Assembly: GCA_045600205.1 (NCBI GenBank)
Contig: JAZRXM010000007.1
Coordinates: 1-61,482, forward strand
Length of the DNA stretch: 61,482 bases
Direction of reading: 5' to 3'
Source of the DNA: Firm-04 sp045600205
GTDB taxonomy: Bacteria > Bacillota > Clostridia > Oscillospirales > Ruminococcaceae
In this document: piece by piece, positions 51,052-58,736 of the stretch
Position numbering within the stretch: the first letter of the stretch is position 1
How the letters are laid out: each line of letters opens with the position of its first letter
Program-made: the position numbers and the translations under genes
Notes under the pieces: model-generated
Database searches by the model: none
What the model saw: only the letters and a program-made list of their open reading frames with translations
What the model was told of the DNA's origin: nothing

Positions 51052-51885
51052 TTATTCGGAAAGATATTTCGGAAGAATGACGACACTCATTTTGTCTAAT
51101 TCTGCATATCTTGTTTCTACGAGTTGTTTTTCGTACACAGTCGGAGAACTTTCCAGCATCGGGTCGTGAAAATAATACGATTCTTCATCGTATCCGACAA
51201 GCAGTAAACAGTGTTCGCCGGCGGGCCAGTAATACCATTCATCGGTGGGCTGTCCTTGGTCATCGGTCAGATACCAACCGATCTGACGATAGCTTTCTTT
51301 CATATGACCGGTTGCCCAGACGAGAATCGGCACATCCAAGGGAAGATAGGTTTTGGCAAGTTCTTCCATATCTTTTCCGGTAGTATCAATAACCTCAAAC
51401 GAGTCATCCACAAAGGATTCCAACATTGGAACGATAACAGGGGAGAAGCAGCCGAAACTGGTCGGGTCGGTCGGACTGCCGATAAATGCCTGAGACGGGG
51501 ATGGTGCACAGGTTTTCCCTTGCTTTTTTTCAGGATAGACGGCGGGTGTGTGTGCAATGATGTCGTCAATGGTGACGTTGATATTCCAGTATTTCAGCAG
51601 CATCAGGGAACTGACTAATTCGCAGCCTGTCGGCAACAGACCTTCCTGCGTTTGAAATGGAACATTGTAGATGTAATAGGAGGCAGGTGCCGCTGAATTT
51701 TGATGAATGACGGTAGGAAGCGTTGTGGTGCGATCTGTTTCTGATGAATCCGCCGTTGCGGTTGTCTGCATGATTTCTATGGATGAGTCTGGCTCGGAAA
51801 CTGCGATGGGTTCATTGCAGGCGGGCAAGGAAAGCGTCAGAATAGCTGCCGACATTGGCAGAATGCGTGAAAAACGCGGGAACAT
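51052..51885 (-). CDS. Secreted C39-like cysteine peptidase, possible lipoprotein
   Basis: The 277-residue protein has an N-terminal signal with TLSLPACNEP (a lipobox-like Cys, though Pro at -2 is unusual). A Ser/Thr-rich linker of about 40 residues and a Peptidase_C39_2 domain follow: PFQTQEGLLPTGCELVSSLMLL has the catalytic cysteine and PAGEHCLLLVGYDEESYYFHDP the histidine and aspartate. Such proteins occur on Firmicutes surfaces; unlike C39 in bacteriocin transporters, no ABC part is attached. ATG 51885 lies 11 bases after AAAGGAG; the in-frame GTG further upstream overlaps that site. Confidence 0.83.
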   Translation of the reverse strand: MFPRFSRILPMSAAILTLSLPACNEPIAVSEPDSSIEIMQTTATADSSETDRTTTLPTVIHQNSAAPASYYIYNVPFQTQEGLLPTGCELVSSLMLLKYWNINVTIDDIIAHTPAVYPEKKQGKTCAPSPSQAFIGSPTDPTSFGCFSPVIVPMLESFVDDSFEVIDTTGKDMEELAKTYLPLDVPILVWATGHMKESYRQIGWYLTDDQGQPTDEWYYWPAGEHCLLLVGYDEESYYFHDPMLESSPTVYEKQLVETRYAELDKMSVVILPKYLSE

Positions 51886-51920
51886 AGGGGAAAACACTCC
51901 TTTAGAACTCTGATTTTTCT

Positions 51921-51949
51921 ATTATACCACAGTTCGTTGAAATATGCAA
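51921..51949 (-). promoter_or_regulatory. Promoter of the C39-like peptidase
   Basis: Minus strand: TTGCAT, 17 bp, TATAAT. Confidence 0.8.
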
Positions 51950-51953
51950 GCAA

Positions 51954-51987
51954 AAAATACCGTGACCCCAATGAGTCACGGTATTTT
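51954..51987 (-). terminator. Terminator of the PEPCK gene
   Basis: AAAATACCGTGAC (51954-51966) pairs with GTCACGGTATTTT (51975-51987). Confidence 0.86.
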
Positions 51988-52001
51988 GTGGTATGTAGAA
52001 A

Positions 52002-53819
52002 TCAGCCAAGACGCTTCTCAAGAGCATCGAGCTGAGCAGCAAGTTCCTTCGGCAGTTTGGAACCAAACTTACCGTAGAACTCACGGATGCCGACAACTTC
52101 CTGCTTCCAGAGGTCTTTGTCAACGCTGAGGAGGTCCTTAATGGTTTCGGTTGTGATATCAGACAGACCCTCAACATTGATGTCCTCAGCCTTCGGCTCA
52201 TAGCCGATTGCGGTTTCAACTGCATCAGCCTTACCGTCGCAACGGTCGATGATCCAGTCGAGGACACGCATATTATCGCCAAAGCCAGGCCAGATGAAGT
52301 TGCCTTCATCATCGGTACGGAACCAGTTGACGTTAAAGATCTTCGGAGCCTTGTCACCGAGCTTCTTGCCCATTTCGAGCCAGTGAGCCCAGTAATCGCC
52401 CATGTGGTATCCGCAGAAAGGCAGCATCGCCATCGGGTCACGACGGACAACGCCGACTGCACCTGCAGCAGCTGCGGTGGTTTCGGAAGCCATGATAGAG
52501 CCTACGAAAGTACCGTGCTCCCAGCTGAAGGACTGGTAAACCAGCGGAGCGGTCTTTGCACGGCGACCGCCGAATACGATTGCAGAAATCGGAACGCCTG
52601 CGGGATTGTTGAACTCAGGGCTGATGCACGGGCAATTGACAGCCGGTGCAGTGAAGCGGCTGTTCGGATGAGCAAGCTTCTGCTTCTTGCCGTCCTCCAT
52701 GACAACGGAGGTGAATTCCACGCCGTTGACTTTTTCGCCCTTCCACTCTGTTGCATCAACAGGCGGATTCTTGTCAAGACCTTCCCACCAAACGGTGTTG
52801 TCTGCGTTGTTGAGTGCAACGTTGGTGAAGATGGTGTTGGACTTGGTGGAAGCCAGTGCGTTGAAGTTGGATTTTGCATTGGTACCGGGAGCGACACCGA
52901 AGAAGCCGTTCTCAGGGTTGATTGCATAGAGTCTGCCATCAGGACCGGGCTTCAGCCATGCGATATCGTCGCCGACAGTGAAGACCTCGTAGCCCTTTGC
53001 ACGGTATCCTTCCGGCGGAATAAGCATTGCGAGGTTGGTTTTGCCGCAGGCAGAGGGGAATGCAGCACAGACATATTTGGTTTCCTGACCGGGTTTCTTC
53101 AGACCCAGAATCAGCATATGCTCAGCCATCCAGCCCTCGTTCTTGCCCTGATAGGAAGCAATACGGAGTGCAAAGCACTTCTTGCCGAGCAGAACGTTTC
53201 CGCCGTATGCGGAGTTGATGCTCCAGATGGTGTTGTCCTCCGGGAACTGTACGATGTAGCGGTTCTCAGGATCGACATCAGCCTTGGAGTGCAGACCGCG
53301 GACGAAGTCATTCGAAACATCACCGAGGTTCTCGAATGCCTGTGCACCCATACGGGTCATGATGTTCATGTTGAGTACAACATAGATGGAATCAGTCAAT
53401 TCAACACCGACTTTTGCAAGCGGAGAGCCGATCGGACCCATGCTGTACGGAATGACATACATGGTTCTGCCCTTCATAACGCCGTCATAGAGCGGTGTCA
53501 GTTTTGCGTACATTTCTTTCGGGTCGCACCAGTTGTTGGTAGGACCTGCATCTTCTTCCTTGCGGGAGCAGATAAAGGTTCTGTTTTCGACACGTGCAAC
53601 GTCGTTGGGACGGGTACGGTGATAAAGACAGCCCGGGAGCTTCTCGGAATTCAGGCGATAGAGCTTATCGGGATGACCGTCAGGGAGAGCGGTAACTTCG
53701 TCGGTGAGCTGATCAAGCTGCTCTTTCGAGCCATCAATCCATACAACCTTTTCCGGTTTGCACAGAGCGATCATTTCCTCAACCCACTTGTTGACATTCG
53801 GATTCTTCGTCAATGACAT
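52002..53819 (-). CDS. pckG: Phosphoenolpyruvate carboxykinase (GTP)
   Basis: The 605-residue protein is the length of GTP-type PEPCK, not the shorter ATP type. It interconverts oxaloacetate and PEP with GTP/GDP; in rumen and gut Ruminococci it often runs toward oxaloacetate for succinate or amino acids. It has YVIPYSMGPIGSPLAKVGVELTDS (substrate-binding), the kinase-1a loop FPSACGKTNLAML with the reactive Cys, TVGDDIAWLKPGPDG (kinase-2 and metal) and NFNALASTKSNTIFTNVALN. GGAGG lies before the ATG. It stands as a single transcription unit with very regular codon use, which suggests high expression. Confidence 0.95.
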   Translation of the reverse strand: MSLTKNPNVNKWVEEMIALCKPEKVVWIDGSKEQLDQLTDEVTALPDGHPDKLYRLNSEKLPGCLYHRTRPNDVARVENRTFICSRKEEDAGPTNNWCDPKEMYAKLTPLYDGVMKGRTMYVIPYSMGPIGSPLAKVGVELTDSIYVVLNMNIMTRMGAQAFENLGDVSNDFVRGLHSKADVDPENRYIVQFPEDNTIWSINSAYGGNVLLGKKCFALRIASYQGKNEGWMAEHMLILGLKKPGQETKYVCAAFPSACGKTNLAMLIPPEGYRAKGYEVFTVGDDIAWLKPGPDGRLYAINPENGFFGVAPGTNAKSNFNALASTKSNTIFTNVALNNADNTVWWEGLDKNPPVDATEWKGEKVNGVEFTSVVMEDGKKQKLAHPNSRFTAPAVNCPCISPEFNNPAGVPISAIVFGGRRAKTAPLVYQSFSWEHGTFVGSIMASETTAAAAGAVGVVRRDPMAMLPFCGYHMGDYWAHWLEMGKKLGDKAPKIFNVNWFRTDDEGNFIWPGFGDNMRVLDWIIDRCDGKADAVETAIGYEPKAEDINVEGLSDITTETIKDLLSVDKDLWKQEVVGIREFYGKFGSKLPKELAAQLDALEKRLG

Positions 53820-53875
53820 TGGATAGACCTCCTAAATTCAGTGAAAAATGGGAAATACAAATTTCCCTTAGTATC

Positions 53876-53904
53876 ATTATATGCCAAATTCTGGCGAATG
53901 TCAA
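53876..53904 (-). promoter_or_regulatory. Promoter of pckG
   Basis: Minus strand: TTGACA, 17 bp, TATAAT, near consensus. GGGAAATAC/TTTCCC lies in the leader. Confidence 0.84.
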
Positions 53905-53948
53905 GTAGCGAGAGAAAAAAAATGAAAATTTCTGTGTTGAGCGACAAA

Positions 53949-54665
53949 TCAGATCAGTACTTCTTCCAGTTCGGTACGCAGTCTACGGATGATTTTCTTT
54001 TCCAGACGGGAAATATAGGACTGTGAAATGCCGATGGCATCTGCGACTTCCTTTTGTGTTTTTTCATCACCACCGTTCAAACCGAAGCGCATTTCCATGA
54101 TTTGTCTTTCGCGCGGGGACAAATGGGAAACTGCCTGCATCACCATATCGCGTTCCGCTTCATTTTCTATGCCGCGGTTAACGACATCTTCATCGGTGCC
54201 AAGCAGATCGGAAAGCAGCAGTTCATTGCCGTCCCAATCGACGTTCAATGGTTCGTCAATGGAAATTTCGCCGCGGTACTGTGCTGCTTTCCGCAGATAC
54301 ATCAGAATTTCGTTTTCTATGCAGCGTGAGGCATAGGTTGCAAGCTTGATATTTTTTTCGGGATGAAAACTCTCTACAGCCTTAATCAATCCGATTGTTC
54401 CAATGGAAATCAGGTCTTCAATGGTGACGGTGGGTGATTCGAATTTTCGTGCAATATATACCACCAGACGCAGATTGTGTTCGATCAGTGTGTTTCTAGC
54501 CAGAGGATCTCCGTTTGCAAGCTGCGCAAATGCTTCGTTTTCTTCATCGGAATCCAGAGGGGGCGGCAGCGTATCCGAACCATGTATGTAAAAAACCTGT
54601 TGTTGTGATTCGGTCCCAAGCAGAAAGATTTGCAGGCGGGTCATACATTTTTCAAGCAGTTGCAT
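53949..54665 (-). CDS. sigE: Sporulation sigma factor SigE precursor
   Basis: The 238-residue protein is pro-sigma-E of the mother cell. Residues 1-26 are a hydrophobic/basic pro-sequence, with the usual cut region at FYIHGSDTLPPPLDSDEE. Region 2 is LIEHNLRLVVYIARKFE, IEDLISIGTIGLIKAVESF and KLATYASRCIENEILMYLRK; region 4 is LSPRERQIMEMRFGL and EVADAIGISQSYISRLEKKI. The match is close to SigE across Firmicutes. AAAGGAGG precedes the ATG. spoIIGA, which encodes its activating protease, lies just upstream, as in bacilli. Confidence 0.95.
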   Translation of the reverse strand: MQLLEKCMTRLQIFLLGTESQQQVFYIHGSDTLPPPLDSDEENEAFAQLANGDPLARNTLIEHNLRLVVYIARKFESPTVTIEDLISIGTIGLIKAVESFHPEKNIKLATYASRCIENEILMYLRKAAQYRGEISIDEPLNVDWDGNELLLSDLLGTDEDVVNRGIENEAERDMVMQAVSHLSPRERQIMEMRFGLNGGDEKTQKEVADAIGISQSYISRLEKKIIRRLRTELEEVLI

Positions 54666-54677
54666 AGAAACCTCCTT

Positions 54678-55490
54678 TTATTGTCGAAAGCAGCAAGCGG
54701 GAACGATCGCAGGTGTTTGCTCTTCTGTGAGTGCAAGCATCACATCAATCGGGTATTCAGCGGAGTGATTGTTTCGTATACTGACGGCATCGGGCTGAAA
54801 TGCGGGTAACAGTTTTGTGCCCGTTACCGCGGATACAGGCAGCATCCGGAAGGCTTTCTGTTTGGTACACATGGATAATGCATCGCTTTGCTGCAAAGGG
54901 AAAATACGGCTTTGCGGGCAGATAACAACGGGTTTTCCTGAAAAGACGTCCCGTAATGTATTCCCTGTATCTGCCAGTGCCTCCATGCAAAGATCACGTT
55001 CTCCGAGTCGTATGTGCAGAAAATAGGTGCTTGTATCTGCCAGATCTCGTTTTTGCTTTAAAATCGTAGAAATCGCTGCGGCAGCGGTCGCACCGAACAG
55101 AAGCGTCAGCAAAGAAATATCCATATATACGTAAGAATTGGCGAAATAGAATCCGATGGTATGTAATCTGCTTCCAAGAAAGAAGATCGTACCGCTGAAC
55201 AGAATGCTGACCAGAATCAGCCAGATGATTTGTCGTAGCAGTCTGCTGATGCCGTGAAATCCGAATGCCAGGATGATCATGGCAGTTGCTCCGAAAATCC
55301 TTACGACAGACCAAACTGGCAAAGGAAGCGGCGGCAACAGAATGGTCACCGAAAAAACAGAACCGATTGCTGCGGATATGATTGCTTTTCTTGTACGAAG
55401 CGGCGAGTGGTTGATTCCTGCTGTCGCGTACAGCAACAGAGCGTTGACCCAGATATTGGAAAGCAGCAAAACGTCCAGATAAATCACCAT
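54678..55490 (-). CDS. spoIIGA: Sigma-E processing peptidase SpoIIGA
   Basis: The 270-residue protein has an N-terminal half with five membrane helices (MVIYLDVLLLSNIWVNALLLYATA at the start is typical) and a C-terminal aspartic-protease domain with LADTGNTLRDVFSGKPVV (catalytic D174). It cleaves pro-SigE in the septal membrane after a forespore signal. The start at 55490 (MVIY) follows AGGTGA; the ORF reaches three codons further. sigE follows 12 bases downstream. A Spo0A box lies in the promoter. Confidence 0.9.
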   Translation of the reverse strand: MVIYLDVLLLSNIWVNALLLYATAGINHSPLRTRKAIISAAIGSVFSVTILLPPLPLPVWSVVRIFGATAMIILAFGFHGISRLLRQIIWLILVSILFSGTIFFLGSRLHTIGFYFANSYVYMDISLLTLLFGATAAAAISTILKQKRDLADTSTYFLHIRLGERDLCMEALADTGNTLRDVFSGKPVVICPQSRIFPLQQSDALSMCTKQKAFRMLPVSAVTGTKLLPAFQPDAVSIRNNHSAEYPIDVMLALTEEQTPAIVPACCFRQ

Positions 55491-55507
55491 TCGCATCACC
55501 TGTATTC

Positions 55508-55541
55508 AGTATAGCACGGCTACATGGAGAAATTTGTCGAA
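55508..55541 (-). promoter_or_regulatory. spoIIG promoter with Spo0A box
   Basis: On the minus strand a perfect 0A box (TTCGACA; TGTCGAA at 55535-55541) lies 21 bases before TATACT (55508-55513). In B. subtilis spoIIG, too, the -35/0A box is unusually far from the -10. Confidence 0.72.
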
Positions 55542-55572
55542 CAGCGGCAGAATGAAAATATTTCATTTTTGC

Positions 55573-55601
55573 TTGACTTTTCTTGGAATATCGTCTATAA
55601 T
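55573..55601 (+). promoter_or_regulatory. Promoter of the small charged protein
   Basis: TTGACT (55573-55578), 17 bp, TATAAT (55596-55601). Confidence 0.83.
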
Positions 55602-55605
55602 AGAA

Positions 55606-55625
55606 TTGTTCGAACAATATGTTCG
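55606..55625. promoter_or_regulatory. GTTCGAAC-type palindromes at the transcription start
   Basis: TTGTTCGAACAA (55606-55617) is a perfect palindrome, and CGAACA (55611-55616) with TGTTCG (55620-55625) forms a second overlapping inverted repeat. They begin five bases after the -10, an ideal repressor position. Confidence 0.6.
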
Positions 55626-55652
55626 GAGTGAAATGAAAAGGGAGGAATTCCA

Positions 55653-55886
55653 ATGGATATCAAAGCAGAAATTGAAAAACTGACAGCATCGCTCAAAAAA
55701 GACCCCGACACGATGGAACGGTTCAAGAAAGACCCGCTGGCAACTGTGAAATCTCTGGTTGGCAATGTCATTCCCGAGGATAAGCTTGACGAAGTGGTCA
55801 AGGCAGTCAAGGCAAAGATCTCGACCGATAAGATTGGTGATGCCGTGCAGGGCATCCTTGGTAAATTGGGCAAAGACAAAGACTGA
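55653..55886 (+). CDS. Small conserved-looking hypothetical protein
   Basis: The 77-residue protein is rich in Lys, Asp and Glu, predicted all-helical and cytosolic, with no membrane segment or cysteines. The repeating pattern (LTASLKKDPDTMERFKKDP, then VKSLVGNVIPEDKLDEVVKAV and a C-terminal GILGKLGKDKD) resembles small proteins common in Ruminococcaceae, but I know no function. Strong promoter, GGGAGG ribosome site and tight terminator show that it is a real, probably well-expressed gene. A palindrome at its start point suggests a repressor. Confidence 0.8.
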   Translation: MDIKAEIEKLTASLKKDPDTMERFKKDPLATVKSLVGNVIPEDKLDEVVKAVKAKISTDKIGDAVQGILGKLGKDKD

Positions 55887-55888
55887 AA

Positions 55889-55925
55889 AAATCCCCATTC
55901 CGAAAATCGGAATGGGGATTTTTGT
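55889..55925. terminator. Bidirectional intrinsic terminator
   Basis: AAATCCCCATTCCG (55889-55902) pairs with CGGAATGGGGATTT (55908-55921), with A and T flanks. Confidence 0.88.
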
Positions 55926-58490
55926 TTATTTCTCGATGATTTCACGGATTGCTGCTTCTGCCATACGAACTTCGTGTTCAAACTCCTTGGCAGAGATTCG
56001 TTGTGCACCGTTTCCAAGGACAATGATCTGTTCTAGTCCATCAGAGGTTGCAACACGTACCCGATGGTGCTTGGAAAGGTCGTGGGAAACACATTCGATA
56101 TAGCTGTCAGCAGTTTCGGCTTCTCTGGTGTAGACGATGCTGATATTCCCATCCTTTTCGATTTCTCTGTGATGTCCTTTGACTTTGTAAGCATCGAACA
56201 CGATGATGATTTCGCAGCCGCGGTAGCCTTGATAATTTCCGAGAATTTGCGTAAGGCGGCTTCGTGCGGAATCCAGATTGTCTGCCGCAAGCTTTTTGAG
56301 TTCATCCCAAGCGTGAATGATGTTGTAGCCATCCACCAGCAAGTATTCGGGACCTGTATACACAGGCAGCTTGATTTTATCCAGCGGTGTGGAATCCTCA
56401 CGCGGTTGACGATGAAAGGCTTTTCGAGGTTCTCTGTCAATCTTTCCGTAGGTTCGTTCATAGATTTCCATGAGTTCGTCATCACTCGCATCGGGCAGCG
56501 AGGTGCGGCTTTTCGGTACGGAAAGCTCCTCCTCGAAGGCTTTTTGCTTGTGCAGACAAGATGGCAGATGCATGAAGTTATGGACTTCTTCCCAGGGAAT
56601 GCTATATCCTGCACCATGCGAACAAAAGACGGAATCAGCGGTGTTTTCCAAGTCGGAATCGGGATTATATCCTATGTGTGCAATGACTTCTTCGGCGTTG
56701 TGGCATGGACGGTATCCGCTGACTGTGAGTGTGAGTTCGCCTTTGCCTTTGGTATAACTGATGACTTCATTCTGGTAGTCAGTCATTTCTGAAACAGGTA
56801 CACTTCCTGTCAGGATTGCTCTGTCACCGATTTGTTCAGGCAGCTGAAATGTACCGCTACGCTGTTGAATGTCCGTCATGGCTCGTCCGAGTGTATCTGC
56901 CGGGATATCCATGGTGAAATCGTAGTATGGTTCCAGCAGGACGTTTTCTGCGTAATGCAGACCATGTCGTACCGCACGGTAGGTTGCCTGGCGGAAATCG
57001 CCGCCTTCGGTATGTTTAAGGTGTGCGCGTCCGGCGGCAAGGATCAGTTTCATATCGGTAAGCGGGGAGCCTGTCAGCAGACCTAGATGTTGCTTTTCTT
57101 CCAGATGCGTCAAAATTAAGCGTTGCCAGTTGCGGTCGAGAGCATCCTCGGAGCAACGTGTTTCAAATTGCAGACCACTTCCCTGTGGCAAAGGCTCCAA
57201 GAGAAGATGCACCTCTGCATAATGCCGCAGCGGTTCATAGTGTCCGACGCCCTCAGCAACGGATGCGATGGTTTCTTTGTATGCAACCACGCCACTTTGA
57301 AAAGAAACAGTATATTGGAAACGCTCGGCAATCATCTGCGTGAGGACTTCGAGTTGAACTGCGCCCATAAGCTGTACATGAATCTGGCGGAGCTGTTCAT
57401 TCCAGCAAACGTGAAGCTGAGGGTCTTCGCTTTCAAGCTGCCTGAAATGTATAAGCGCATCGGTCGTGGAAATTTCCTGTGGTAAAACGACCCGATAACG
57501 CATGACCGGTTCAAGTTGTGCAGAGATTACACTGCTGACCGTACCGATGCCCTGACCCGCAAATGTGGCAGAAAGACCTGTTACAGCACAGATCTCTCCT
57601 GCTTCTGCGGTATCTTCAGCGTGATATTTCGCTCCTGAATAAAAGCGGATGCCTGTGATTTTTTCGTTGTATTCCGTGCCGTCTGCGCTATGATAGCATA
57701 TTTCGTCACGGTTTGCAAGCTGTCCGCCGCAGATTTTCAGATAGGTCAGGCGGTTCCCTTTGGAATCAGCGGAGATTTTGAATACCCTTGCACCGAATGC
57801 CTCTGCGTGTTGCGGCGTGACTGTATAATCTCGTAAAATGGAAAGTAATTTTTCGATTCCTTTCAGTTTGAGTGCAGAACCAAAACAACACGGAAAGAGA
57901 TTCTGTGCTGCAACTGCTTGCGCGAGTCGTTCTGTGGAAAGGCTGCCTTCCTCCAGAAATGTGTTCATCAGTGCTTCGTCACAAGTGGCAGCGGCTTCGA
58001 AGAACGCATCATTCTGTTCCGTGAAGTCCACACAGGCAGGAGATAATTTTGCCTGCAATTCCTGTATGATCGCAGCGGGTGTACGTTCAGAAAGATCCAT
58101 TTTATTGACAAAAAAAATGGTAGGAATCTGGTATTGTCTGAGCAATCGCCAAAGGGTACGGGTATGGGATTGTACGCCGTCCGTTCCGCTGATGACCAGT
58201 ACCGCGTAGTCCAGTACCTGCAAAGTACGTTCCATTTCCGCAGAAAAATCAATGTGTCCGGGCGTATCCAACAGATGGACTGTGATGTCATCGTTCAGAG
58301 GAAAGCTTGCCTGATGCGAAAAAATAGTGATGCCTCTGCCGCGTTCAATCTGATTGGTGTCAAGCCACGAATTGCCATGGTCTACGCGACCGAGTGCGCG
58401 AATTTCTCCGGTGCGGTAAAGAATTGCTTCCGCAAGCGTGGTTTTGCCTGAATCAACGTGTGCCATAAATCCAATCGTCATATGCCGCAC
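55926..58490 (-). CDS. TetM-like translational GTPase fused to a YacP/Rae1-like NYN nuclease domain
   Basis: The 854-residue protein starts with GTG at 58490, seven bases after AAGGAGGA. Residues 1-640 follow EF-G/ribosomal-protection proteins: P-loop AHVDSGKTT, RGITIFS (switch I), DTPGHIDF (G3), NKMD (G4), then domains II-V with LHVCWNEQLRQIHVQLMGAVQLEV. Residues 645-715 are a charged linker. Residues 716-854 form a NYN/PIN-like domain close to YacP: YLLVDGYNIIHAWDEL (D720), IIVFDAYKV (D766), EAETADSYIE (D795) and VATSDGLEQ (D817). YacP (Rae1) of B. subtilis cuts mRNA in the ribosomal A site. The fusion suggests a GTPase that delivers or clears a ribosome-bound nuclease. Tetracycline resistance is possible but not shown. 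Confidence 0.87.
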   Translation of the reverse strand: MRHMTIGFMAHVDSGKTTLAEAILYRTGEIRALGRVDHGNSWLDTNQIERGRGITIFSHQASFPLNDDITVHLLDTPGHIDFSAEMERTLQVLDYAVLVISGTDGVQSHTRTLWRLLRQYQIPTIFFVNKMDLSERTPAAIIQELQAKLSPACVDFTEQNDAFFEAAATCDEALMNTFLEEGSLSTERLAQAVAAQNLFPCCFGSALKLKGIEKLLSILRDYTVTPQHAEAFGARVFKISADSKGNRLTYLKICGGQLANRDEICYHSADGTEYNEKITGIRFYSGAKYHAEDTAEAGEICAVTGLSATFAGQGIGTVSSVISAQLEPVMRYRVVLPQEISTTDALIHFRQLESEDPQLHVCWNEQLRQIHVQLMGAVQLEVLTQMIAERFQYTVSFQSGVVAYKETIASVAEGVGHYEPLRHYAEVHLLLEPLPQGSGLQFETRCSEDALDRNWQRLILTHLEEKQHLGLLTGSPLTDMKLILAAGRAHLKHTEGGDFRQATYRAVRHGLHYAENVLLEPYYDFTMDIPADTLGRAMTDIQQRSGTFQLPEQIGDRAILTGSVPVSEMTDYQNEVISYTKGKGELTLTVSGYRPCHNAEEVIAHIGYNPDSDLENTADSVFCSHGAGYSIPWEEVHNFMHLPSCLHKQKAFEEELSVPKSRTSLPDASDDELMEIYERTYGKIDREPRKAFHRQPREDSTPLDKIKLPVYTGPEYLLVDGYNIIHAWDELKKLAADNLDSARSRLTQILGNYQGYRGCEIIIVFDAYKVKGHHREIEKDGNISIVYTREAETADSYIECVSHDLSKHHRVRVATSDGLEQIIVLGNGAQRISAKEFEHEVRMAEAAIREIIEK

Positions 58491-58522
58491 GGTTGTATCC
58501 TCCTTTGCTGTTTCTGTCAGTT

Positions 58523-58551
58523 ATTATAGCATATTTTTTCATCAGATGCAA
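58523..58551 (-). promoter_or_regulatory. Promoter of the GTPase-nuclease gene
   Basis: Minus strand: TTGCAT, 17 bp, TATAAT preceded by TGC. There is no long leader of the type that controls tetM by attenuation. Confidence 0.8.
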
Positions 58552-58610
58552 ATATCTCTTTGTGATTTTTTCTGTTTTACGTTTTTTTTTGCAGAACCGA
58601 AAAAATATCC

Positions 58611-58639
58611 TTTACTTTTCTCTTATTTTATGATATAAT
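58611..58639 (+). promoter_or_regulatory. Promoter of the DUF2079 gene
   Basis: TTTACT (58611-58616), 17 bp, TATAAT (58634-58639). The leader of about 90 bases holds a hairpin, TTGCCGC/GCGGCAA. Confidence 0.75.
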
Positions 58640-58736
58640 AAAACCTGTGTTGCCGCATATCGGTTGCGGCAAACTGATGATAAATATTCCGACTGCTGGT
58701 CAGAAAGCAGAATTTCAATGAAGTTGGAGGTTATAA

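Noticed and set aside
52383..53816. 477-codon open frame opposite PEPCK
   Set aside because: Cys-rich, unrecognisable protein fully antisense to a highly conserved enzyme, with no start signals.
55606..55625. LexA/SOS box
   Set aside because: The half-sites GAAC and GTTC are five bases apart instead of the four of the Firmicutes consensus; kept only as a generic operator.
55926..58490. Ordinary tetracycline resistance gene tet(M/O/W)
   Set aside because: About 200 residues longer because of the NYN domain, no attenuator leader, and no mobile element nearby; base use matches its neighbours.
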